From the NCBI GenBank assembly GCA_018902795.1, contig JAHIQD010000011.1, positions 1 to 64,000 of the forward strand: a stretch of DNA of 64,000 nt, written 5' to 3'. Source of the stretch: Bacteroidota bacterium (lineage in GTDB: Bacteria; Bacteroidota; Bacteroidia; Flavobacteriales; Weeksellaceae). The notes beneath the pieces are model-generated. The model saw only the letters and a program-made list of their open reading frames with translations. It ran no database searches and was not told the DNA's origin. Numbering within the stretch: the stretch's first letter is position 1; the number at the start of each line of letters is the position of its first letter. Shown in pieces: positions 16,401-22,554 of this stretch. The translations under genes and the position numbers were made by a program.

Positions 16401-18498
16401 GGAAACTATTTTTGAAACCATTCCCAATGCGAAAGTGAATGTTTTAGGAAATTTGGGGAAAGATTTTGACCTTTCAAAATTTGTTAATAAAGACGGTGAA
16501 ATTACCATTGTTACTTATGAAGGTTTTAATAATATTGGATTTTCATCAGAAATCACCGAAGAATTGGCTTCAAAATTCAGCTACATTTCCATTAGTGAGA
16601 TGAAAAGTGTGACCAATACGGAAAGAGAAAACCAAATTGATTTGCAGAAAGAAAAAGAAGTGGAGGGAAAAATGAAGCGTGGTAAAATCTATGATTGGGA
16701 AGATTTTGGGTTCGACCATTTAACTTTTGATGAAGTTCATAATGCCAATCACATTGTAGGAAAAGTAAAAATTGAAGACCGAAGATTTTCATCTGACTTT
16801 AGAAATCAGAACCAGCAAACCTCGAAATTGGGAATCAATACTTGGATGGCAGCGCAATACATTCAAGACACCCAAGATGGAAGAAATGTTACTTTGCTTT
16901 CTGCAACTCCGTTTACCAATAAGCCTTTGGAGTATTATTCGATTTTATCTTTAGTTGCAAATAAACGTTTGGAGGAATCGGGATATTTCAATGTGAATAC
17001 GTTTTTCGAAACCTTTATGGAAGCGGATAATGATATGGAAATTGATGCGAAAGGTGATGTGAAATATAAAGCCAATGTTCGGAGATTTAAGAATAATTCT
17101 TTGTTTCAGCAGTTGTTATCAGAGTTTATTGACATTAAAGGAGAAGAGGATAATCCAGAATTAAAACGCCCGAATAAAATTAATAAAGAATATAAAATTG
17201 AGCAAAACGATTTGTCAATAGAACAATATGATTTACTCAACGAAAACTTTAATCAAACCGAGAAAGGCGCAATACTCACCCATATTCTAAATGCTCGATT
17301 GATTGCAATTTCACCGTATTTATCACCTTATTATGAGCATGAAGAACCAAGTTTGAAAGAATTTATTGAATCTTCAACGAAGTTGAAACAAACTATGGAT
17401 TTAATTAAGCAGAATAAAAAAGACATTCCTCAGTCCGGGCAAATTATCTATTCTGAATTAGCGGTTGCACAGTTCCCAAAATTAAAGGAATATCTCATTA
17501 ATGAAATTGGATTTAAACCCGAAGAAATTGGAATTATTACTGGTGTAACAAGCAAGAAAAATAGAATTTCTATCCAAGATGATTTTAATTCTGGAAAAAT
17601 AAAAGTAGTTATTGGTAGTGAAGCGATTCAAGAAGGAATGAATCTGCAAGAAAATACGACGGATGTGTATATGCTTTCTTTACCATATAATTTCACCTCA
17701 TTACGCCAAGTGGAAGGGCGAGCGTGGAGACAAGGAAATAAAAATGAAAATGTGAGGGTGAATTTTATGCTGACCAATGATAGTATTGATGTTTTTATGC
17801 TTCAAAAGTTACAGGCAAAACAATCAAGATATTTGGAAGCGATGAAAAAAGGAGCAGATGTTTTGGATATTTCGGACATCAGTACACAGGAACTGAAAAC
17901 CTCGATCATTACGAATCCCGAAACCAGAGCCAATATTGAAATCGAAATCATCAAAAAGAAGATTGAAAGTGAGAAAAATAAATTTCTTGCGGACAGTGCT
18001 TTTGTATTAAGAAAATATGAAGATGTTTTGAAGGTAAAAGAGTTGGTTACAAAAGCTGAACATTCTTACAATAGGATTGAAGGTTATTCAAAAAATGGCG
18101 ATGGAAATTCTCAATATTGGGCAACCCAATTACCATCTTATCAAAAAACAATTGATTTACATAAAGCTCAAGTTCAAGAAGTGATAGAAAATTTAGCTCA
18201 GAAAGGAATAGATTTTTCTCAAATTGAATATCAAACCAAAATTACTGAAGATAGGATTGCGGGACTTGATAGAAAGTTGGAGGAGCTTTCGGAGACGCGA
18301 GAAAACTTGGTAGCTTTGTATCGATTGGAAAAGGAGAAGCAGCTTGAGGCTAATGAGAATAGGGATTATGTGAGGGAAAGGGGAGAAGAGAATTTTTCTC
18401 TTTTTAAAAAAATTCAGCTAAAGGATTTTAAAAATATTTCAGAAAACAAAAATTTAATAAATGAAGAGTGCTTAGTACCGAATATTAGGAAAAGATAA
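13423..18498 (+). CDS. Giant Toprim-like / N6-adenine methylase / SNF2-type helicase protein (DarB-like)
   Basis: 1691 residues, starting at GTG inside the preceding stop region. An N-terminal segment of about 130 residues resembles a Toprim fold (NELIVFENKSDAYSFLELL, then FLCLTGDRGGNEATGKIL). A methyltransferase domain follows: motif I near 340-350 (VLEPSVGTGNFL) and the adenine-N6 catalytic motif NPPY near 412-415. The C-terminal half is a superfamily 2 helicase: Walker A-like AHEVGFGKTLSG near 950-962, DEVH near 1104-1107, and motifs EAIQEGMNLQ and RQVEGRAWRQGN near 1397-1440. Such proteins are common on Bacteroidetes ICEs and resemble phage P1 DarB in domain order. Protection of transferred DNA from restriction is a reasonable inference, not shown here. 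Confidence 0.87.
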   Translation: MNNLFNSFVSEDDISIIQGNKNELIVFENKSDAYSFLELLKLNNQTNNRTLITLNSTENVKELLNRYQDFEGKIFLCLTGDRGGNEATGKILATFQNKNIKDIRLLYGISENGNQNLGEYLKNKLHLQNKNTNLVELKTPENENNIIKSNEIPDTQHLGSGFSGRNTGKLSENSQSEQNGNSGSGQTLGSNNAGNGLAISEWNDLGREHAGRFTSNPQQNDVRENEEGENSLGGILNLITGIEKLDLLISKYRFLKIASEQVAEVVSAACFVSGNNEILLKENLKITDDLKDICNQFKSGGTAKEGRGILDEYYTDSKIVDVVQNLIKDQFKNKKEISVLEPSVGTGNFLYAAKNLGTKANVTAFEINETTAKIAKIFHPEIDVNLRSFETEFINENGSKKEVAKKYDLVIGNPPYGEHRGFYKGLGEEPNISKYEDYFVKRSLDVLEDEGVLVMVLPSAWLNRQKKLNGAEITNAFRLPSGAFFGTKIGTDIIILKKNSQKQNQDISGYFEQNQEKVLGEIKERSNQFGRLETYVSGNLDDALLQIEKIQSQKNTERIGNLFEDLFLENAETKNEDSAKIENQNKNEFNVTEAQEKIELVLSKLNDIKFKSPTITSELSKYEKHHEDLITKSTSFSEEKLKELIEKSDRIISIHNTKSEKEYLIQTKPEIKKGILKYQFSKKDEIVNTSLQNSSEITKEQIEAFRDTSYDGTLNNHGKHSEFANFINGNWVHDFYYAEGNIYSKLEQLEKDFTDKNSVEGTENQCEKQKALLEKVLPKPKTLDQISISPNHEFVCKFDLGQVEKEQFNGNTRNYETVIVDYNLAEKFKDFIGTLSTDAFAGSSAWEVRSFVDNETVTGSDKERNALVRERRKAAANDLFQKFIREELPEDLRERFVKDFNRNYNNIHVPDYSKFPLFSKIHQNFKGKELKLTEVQKAGIGRQTTKGVGLLAHEVGFGKTLSGILSMHEAMERGNAKRPIIVVPNDSILKQWVETIFETIPNAKVNVLGNLGKDFDLSKFVNKDGEITIVTYEGFNNIGFSSEITEELASKFSYISISEMKSVTNTERENQIDLQKEKEVEGKMKRGKIYDWEDFGFDHLTFDEVHNANHIVGKVKIEDRRFSSDFRNQNQQTSKLGINTWMAAQYIQDTQDGRNVTLLSATPFTNKPLEYYSILSLVANKRLEESGYFNVNTFFETFMEADNDMEIDAKGDVKYKANVRRFKNNSLFQQLLSEFIDIKGEEDNPELKRPNKINKEYKIEQNDLSIEQYDLLNENFNQTEKGAILTHILNARLIAISPYLSPYYEHEEPSLKEFIESSTKLKQTMDLIKQNKKDIPQSGQIIYSELAVAQFPKLKEYLINEIGFKPEEIGIITGVTSKKNRISIQDDFNSGKIKVVIGSEAIQEGMNLQENTTDVYMLSLPYNFTSLRQVEGRAWRQGNKNENVRVNFMLTNDSIDVFMLQKLQAKQSRYLEAMKKGADVLDISDISTQELKTSIITNPETRANIEIEIIKKKIESEKNKFLADSAFVLRKYEDVLKVKELVTKAEHSYNRIEGYSKNGDGNSQYWATQLPSYQKTIDLHKAQVQEVIENLAQKGIDFSQIEYQTKITEDRIAGLDRKLEELSETRENLVALYRLEKEKQLEANENRDYVRERGEENFSLFKKIQLKDFKNISENKNLINEECLVPNIRKR

Positions 18499-18560
18499 AT
18501 ATTTTAATTATTCCGAAAAACGTCCATCAATAGAAGAAATATTGATGTCGAAGAGTACTG

Positions 18561-18590
18561 ATTCATCTAATTTGATATAAATTCATCTAA
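18561..18590. repeat. Direct repeat ATTCATCTAA, two copies with 20-base period
   Basis: Identical ten-base copies start at 18561 and 18581, separated by ten bases. A period near two helical turns places both on the same DNA face, as expected for sites bound by a dimer or a pair of monomers. It lies about 225 bases upstream of the small gene that precedes the recombinase. The role is not known. Confidence 0.6.
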
Positions 18591-18670
18591 CCATTATAGT
18601 ATTTACTTAGTTTTCTCACTAGAGTAGTATTGAATAGGCCTACATCATGTATTAACATTGTATTTTGAAT

Positions 18671-18733
18671 AATTTATTGTGATTTTTACCGAAAATTACT
18701 AATCAAAATTATTAGTGAGAATCGCAATAAATT
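18671..18733. repeat. Nested inverted repeat upstream of the recombinase cassette
   Basis: Outer arms AATTTATTGTGATT (18671-18684) and AATCGCAATAAATT (18720-18733) are complementary over 14 positions with one G-T type mismatch. Inside lies a second palindrome, ACTAAT (18698-18703) and ATTAGT (18711-18716), with a 7-base loop. The ensemble could form a cruciform or an RNA hairpin, or be a double operator. No T-run follows. It ends about 80 bases before the ATG of the 73-residue protein gene. Confidence 0.6.
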
Positions 18734-18812
18734 CAGCTCAGATTTCCATAATCTTTTTCTACGAGTTAATTTATTTTAATCTTTCATAATATTTTGATAA
18801 ATCTAAGAGTCA

Positions 18813-19034
18813 ATGTCTAATAGAAAAGCAAAGAAAGATTCTAATATTGAAAGTTCAAACAAATTTGAACTGGAACCAATCATGAAATTTCAGGAAATAC
18901 CTTTAGATAAAGCAATCAAAATGTTAAATGAATTCAAAATTACAGTTTCAGAAGAAGAAGCGTCTGAAATTTTGGTCTTTTTACATACATGGGTTAAAAT
19001 TACAATTAAGGAATTTCTCTCACCTAAAGATTAA
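18813..19034 (+). CDS. Small protein upstream of the recombinase, function unknown
   Basis: A 73-residue charged protein (MSNRKAKKDSN start) with a probable helical C-terminal part: EIPLDKAIKMLNEFKITVSE, then EEEASEILVFLHTWVKITIK. No DNA-binding motif is certain. Small genes of this kind directly precede recombinase genes on many Bacteroidetes elements, so a role in recombination or its control (for example a directionality factor) is possible. Only context supports that. It is about 90 bases from the recombinase start and probably in the same transcription unit. Confidence 0.6.
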   Translation: MSNRKAKKDSNIESSNKFELEPIMKFQEIPLDKAIKMLNEFKITVSEEEASEILVFLHTWVKITIKEFLSPKD

Positions 19035-19126
19035 TTTTGTAATTTAGTAGTTCTAATTTTTTTTAAAATCAAATGAGAATTTTTATTCCGAATTGATTCT
19101 GTTTTTTTCCACCTAATAATACATTT

Positions 19127-20701
19127 ATGAAGATTGCTGATTTATACATCAGAGTTTCTACAGACGAACAAGCTGATAAAGGATACTCGCAACGTGATCA
19201 GGAAGAGCGTTTGCGCAAACATTGTGCTTCTTCCAGCATTACAGTTGATAAAATTATTTATGAGGATCATTCTGCGAAGACCTTTGAAAGACCACAATGG
19301 CAAAAATATTTGTTTGGATTTAGGAGACATAATGCAGGAAAGGAAGTGCGATTATTGTTGTTTACAAAATGGGATAGGTTCAGTCGTAATACAAGTGAAG
19401 CTTATCAGATGATTTCCAAACTAAATAGGTTAAACATTTCTCCACAAGCTATTGAACAACCCCTTGATCTTAGGGTACCGGAAAATAAGCTTCTATTAGC
19501 AATTTATCTTTCTACTCCAGAAGTTGAAAACGACCGAAGGGCATTAAATGTGACTTATGGCATGCGAAGAGCAATTAAGGAGGGTAGAATGATGGGAACT
19601 GCACCATATGGCTACATCAATAAGTGTACTGAAGATGGGCGGAAGTATGTGGCTATCAAGGAACCAGAAGCATCTAATATCATTTGGGCATTTAAAGAGG
19701 TTGCCAAAGGACATCTTCCAAGCGCCGTAGTAAGAGAACAAATGAACAAACGTGAAGGTCGAGAGCTTACTCGAAATTCATTTTTGGACGCAATGCGAAA
19801 CATCGTTTATTCTGGAAATATAATTTTAAAAGCTTACAATGATGAAGAGGAGAAGATTATAAGAGGTAAACACGAGCCTTTAATCTCAGAGGAACTATTT
19901 ATGAAAGTTCAAAACGTTCTTAGAAGGAAAAGTAATAAGGATATATTTATGCCAGGAGGAAGGATTATTAATGAAGACCGTTATCCGTTAAGAGGACTTT
20001 TATTATGCCCTGCATGTGGGAAAAATTTAACAGCAAGTAGTGCGAAAGGACGGTCGAAGCATTACTATTATTATCACTGTTCCACAGCTTGTGGATTTCG
20101 TCACAATTCTGAAATTGTGAATGGACTTTTTGAGATAGAACTATCAAAATTTGAATTCATTCCTGCCTTCGAAAAATTACTTACAACTATTCTAGTTAAA
20201 AATTTCTCAACGGTGACAGATGGACTTGATGAGGAACGAAAATTAATGACTGAAAGGGTTATAAAAATAGAACAAAAAAATGCTAAGGCAAGAGATTTAT
20301 ATCTTGAAGATAAATTAGATGAAGATGATTTCAGAGAAGTTAAGAAGAAAAATAAGGTCGAACTTGACGAGCTTATATTCAAACTAAACTCACTAAAAGA
20401 AACGAAGAAAGAGAATAACATAGAACATAAGCTGGAAGAGGCTTTAAAGGCAGTTACGAACATTTCTGAAAGGTATAAAAAAGCAAATTCAATAGATAAA
20501 AGAGCTATAATTGGTTTGATATATCCTGAAAAGTTAACTTTTAACGGAGATGTTTTTCAAACCACTAAAATTAACAGTTTTGTAGAGACTATCTTCTTGA
20601 TAAAGAAGGAGATAGGAAATAAAAAAAACCGACAAAGAAGTAAAAAAACTTCAAATGTCGGTCATGTGACCTCGACAGGATTCAAACCTGTAACCTTCTG
20701 A
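19127..20701 (+). CDS. Large serine recombinase (ICE integrase)
   Basis: A 524-residue site-specific recombinase. The N-terminal resolvase domain has the catalytic serine in YIRVSTDEQ (Ser 11) and the active-site Arg pair in WDRFSRN. A 'recombinase' domain follows at about 155-265 (GTAPYGYINK), then a zinc ribbon (CPAC at about 294-297 and HCSTACGF near 317-324) and a coiled coil (about 370-435). Length fits a large serine integrase. The last 11 codons (V-T-S-T-G-F-K-P-V-T-F) are read antisense through the T-arm side of the tRNA-Arg gene, and the preceding codons overlap that tRNA's terminator. It should catalyse integration at, and with a partner excision from, this tRNA. Confidence 0.92.
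   Translation: MKIADLYIRVSTDEQADKGYSQRDQEERLRKHCASSSITVDKIIYEDHSAKTFERPQWQKYLFGFRRHNAGKEVRLLLFTKWDRFSRNTSEAYQMISKLNRLNISPQAIEQPLDLRVPENKLLLAIYLSTPEVENDRRALNVTYGMRRAIKEGRMMGTAPYGYINKCTEDGRKYVAIKEPEASNIIWAFKEVAKGHLPSAVVREQMNKREGRELTRNSFLDAMRNIVYSGNIILKAYNDEEEKIIRGKHEPLISEELFMKVQNVLRRKSNKDIFMPGGRIINEDRYPLRGLLLCPACGKNLTASSAKGRSKHYYYYHCSTACGFRHNSEIVNGLFEIELSKFEFIPAFEKLLTTILVKNFSTVTDGLDEERKLMTERVIKIEQKNAKARDLYLEDKLDEDDFREVKKKNKVELDELIFKLNSLKETKKENNIEHKLEEALKAVTNISERYKKANSIDKRAIIGLIYPEKLTFNGDVFQTTKINSFVETIFLIKKEIGNKKNRQRSKKTSNVGHVTSTGFKPVTF
20621..20662 (-). terminator. Intrinsic terminator of tRNA-Arg, inside the recombinase gene
   Basis: Read on the minus strand, arms ACCGACA...GAAG and CTTC...TGTCGGT (20628-20662 on the plus strand) form a two-part stem around a T-rich loop, followed by an eight-T run (20621-20628). 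It lies five bases after the tRNA 3' end. It overlaps the 3' coding region of the recombinase on the other strand. Confidence 0.75.
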
Positions 20702-20740
20702 GCCGTAATCAGATGCGCTATTCAGTTGCGCCACGAGGCC
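20667..20740 (-). tRNA. tRNA-Arg (anticodon ACG)
   Basis: Minus-strand sequence folds into a full cloverleaf: acceptor stem GGCCTCG / CGAGGTC with one G-T pair, D-stem GCGC/GCGC, anticodon stem TCTGA/TCAGA with loop TTACGGC (anticodon ACG), T-stem ACAGG/CCTGT with loop TTTGAAT, discriminator A at 20667. CCA is not encoded. The gene is intact although the ICE is joined at its 3' half, so the element restores the tRNA on integration. Confidence 0.95.
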
Positions 20741-20785
20741 GTTTTTCGGTTTGCAAATATAGTACTTTTTTGCTTCCTTTGGAAA

Positions 20786-21832
20786 ATGAAACCGACTTTT
20801 TTCTTATTTCTTTCAGTTTTTTTTCTTTTTTCATGTAAAAAAGAAGCCAAACCACCTAAAAATGACTGGCAAATTATTTCTTCAAACATTCAGTATAAGG
20901 AAAATTCCAAGATTTTTAATCTGAAATCAGGAAAATTCAGGTATGAAATTCCGACCGCAAAACTTCCGTTTAAAAGAGTAATGCTGCTTAACGCAAGTTT
21001 GGTGGGTTATTTCACAGAATTGGGTTTGGAAGATAAAATCATTGGAATATCAAGCCCGGAATATGTTTATTCTGAAAAAATTCATCAACTGATCAACGAA
21101 GGAAGAGTTCAGAATATTGGTAACGAGCAGAAATATGATGTGGAAAAAATCCTTGCTTTAAAGCCTGATGCTGTTTTCACGAATTATATCGCCAGTTTTG
21201 ATAATACTTATGATTTAATAAAGAAAAACGGTATTGAGATCATTTTTCTGGATGAATATCTGGAACAGAATCCTTTAGAAAAATCAAAATATCTTCTGGT
21301 TTTCGGGAAACTGTTAGGAGCCGAAAAAGAAGCGGATTTAAAATTTAATGACATTAGGAATTCATACAGCACATTGAAAACTCTGGCTCTGAGAGCTCAA
21401 AAGAAACCGGTTGTTCTCGCCAACGAAATGTACGGAAATCAGTGGTTTCTGCCGGGAGGAAAAACCAATTTAGCTGCATTGATTTCCGATGCTAATGCAA
21501 AATATATCAATGCTGATAATACCGAATCGAAAGCTGTTCCCATGAGTTTTGAAGAAGTGTATGCGAAATCCCGGGATGCTGAGTTTTGGGTGAATGTGGG
21601 AAATCATCAGGAGAAAAAAGAACTCTTACAGATTAACCCGAATTACGCGAAAATGAACGTTTTCAACAACGGTAAACTGTATACGGTTTCCGGAAAAGAG
21701 AAAGCAAAATCCAATGATTACTTCGAAAGCGGCGTGGTGCGCGCAGATCTTATCCTGAAAGATTATATCAAAATCTTCCATCCCGAACTTTTACCCCACT
21801 ATAATTTAACCTATCTGAAAGAGCTGAAGTAA
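20786..21832 (+). CDS. ABC-transporter substrate-binding lipoprotein (BtuF/FepB-like, TroA superfamily)
   Basis: 348 residues from the ATG at 20786, chosen because it gives a lipoprotein signal peptide (FFLFLSVFFLFSCKKE; Cys about 17); an open frame upstream to 20726 begins in the tRNA and is not credible. The mature protein has the class III binding-protein fold: a first lobe with RVMLLNASLVGYFTELGLEDKI, the long linker helix near 160-180, and a second lobe with MYGNQWFLPGGKTNLAALI. Typical ligands are vitamin B12, haem or ferric siderophores. No permease or ATPase gene is adjacent, so the ligand is undetermined. A B12-dependent reductase is encoded at 60 kb. Confidence 0.85.
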   Translation: MKPTFFLFLSVFFLFSCKKEAKPPKNDWQIISSNIQYKENSKIFNLKSGKFRYEIPTAKLPFKRVMLLNASLVGYFTELGLEDKIIGISSPEYVYSEKIHQLINEGRVQNIGNEQKYDVEKILALKPDAVFTNYIASFDNTYDLIKKNGIEIIFLDEYLEQNPLEKSKYLLVFGKLLGAEKEADLKFNDIRNSYSTLKTLALRAQKKPVVLANEMYGNQWFLPGGKTNLAALISDANAKYINADNTESKAVPMSFEEVYAKSRDAEFWVNVGNHQEKKELLQINPNYAKMNVFNNGKLYTVSGKEKAKSNDYFESGVVRADLILKDYIKIFHPELLPHYNLTYLKELK

Positions 21833-21891
21833 TTAATATTCCTATTTTTGCAAAAAATTATTTACTGTTCATTATTTAGTATTCATCATTT

Positions 21892-22536
21892 ATGTGGAAG
21901 AAAATCAAGAAACTTGTTTTTATTTTAATTCTGGCCAATATCATCTTCATTTTCTGGGGGAAATTTTTCAATCCGCCTATCACGCTTACCCAAATCGGCG
22001 GTCTGCTGGAGTACGGAAAACTGAAAAGAGATTATATCTCTTACGATGAAATGGGAACCAATGTAAAGAAAGCGGTAATTGCTTCAGAAGATCAGGCCTT
22101 TTTTACTCATAACGGTTTCGATTATAAGGCAATTGAAAAAGCGATGAAACACAATGAGCAGGGCAAGAAACTGCGTGGCGGAAGTACCATTTCCCAGCAA
22201 ACAGCAAAAAATGTGTTTCTTTGGCAGGGCAGAAGCTGGATCCGCAAAGGTTTGGAGGCTGTTTATACTTCTATTATTGAACTGGTGTGGAGCAAAGACA
22301 TCATCCTTGAACGTTATCTGAATTCCATTGAAATGGGACGCGGCGTTTTTGGCGTAGAAGCAGCTTCCGAATATTATTTCAATAAAAGTTCAAAGGAATT
22401 AACCAAAAGTGAAGCAGCGTGGATTGCCACAATTCTCCCGAATCCGAAAAAATACGACCCGAAAAGTCCCTCTCCGTATCTGAACAAAAAGCATAACTGG
22501 ATTTTGCGTCAGATGAATAACGTAAGTTTGAAATAA
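21892..22536 (+). CDS. mtgA: Monofunctional peptidoglycan glycosyltransferase MtgA
   Basis: A 214-residue GT51 enzyme with an N-terminal membrane anchor (about 7-24) and the glycosyltransferase motifs in order: ASEDQAFFTHNGFD (catalytic Glu about 65), RGGSTISQQTAKNVFLW (about 101-118), RKGLEA, and ILERYLNSIEMG (about 141-153). It polymerises glycan strands from lipid II on the outer face of the inner membrane. There is no transpeptidase domain, and the length is normal for MtgA. A TATTTTTG box at 21843-21850 matches the Bacteroidetes -7 consensus and could be its promoter. Confidence 0.93.
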   Translation: MWKKIKKLVFILILANIIFIFWGKFFNPPITLTQIGGLLEYGKLKRDYISYDEMGTNVKKAVIASEDQAFFTHNGFDYKAIEKAMKHNEQGKKLRGGSTISQQTAKNVFLWQGRSWIRKGLEAVYTSIIELVWSKDIILERYLNSIEMGRGVFGVEAASEYYFNKSSKELTKSEAAWIATILPNPKKYDPKSPSPYLNKKHNWILRQMNNVSLK

Positions 22537-22554
22537 TTTATCTTTGTAGGGATT

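Larger units (their letters stand above)
18499..18812. other. 314-base non-coding stretch with several symmetric repeats
   Basis: No plausible gene is seen on either strand. The stretch is very A+T-rich and holds three ordered elements: an 8-base-pair stem with 7-base loop at 18525-18547 (CATCAATA / TATTGATG), a 20-base-period direct repeat at 18561-18590, and a nested inverted repeat at 18671-18733. None has the T-run of an intrinsic terminator. The position just before the recombinase cassette suggests a control region for integration and excision. Confidence 0.6.
1..20701. mobile_element. Right part of an integrative conjugative element (ICE) integrated at tRNA-Arg
   Basis: This is a continuous block of same-strand conjugation genes (TraG, J, K, M, N types and a VirD4-like coupling protein), followed by a DNA-modification/helicase giant and ending in a large serine recombinase. 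The recombinase 3' end overlaps a tRNA-Arg gene in antisense, which is the expected place for an attachment junction. Genes to the right are ordinary chromosomal genes. The relaxase, early tra genes and the other att site are not in the window, so the left limit is unknown. The exact crossover within the tRNA cannot be placed without the other end. The element looks more A+T-rich than the DNA to its right. Confidence 0.88.

Noticed and set aside
20726..20785. Upstream start of the binding-lipoprotein frame
   Set aside because: It begins inside the tRNA gene and would bury the lipoprotein signal; ATG 20786 is consistent.
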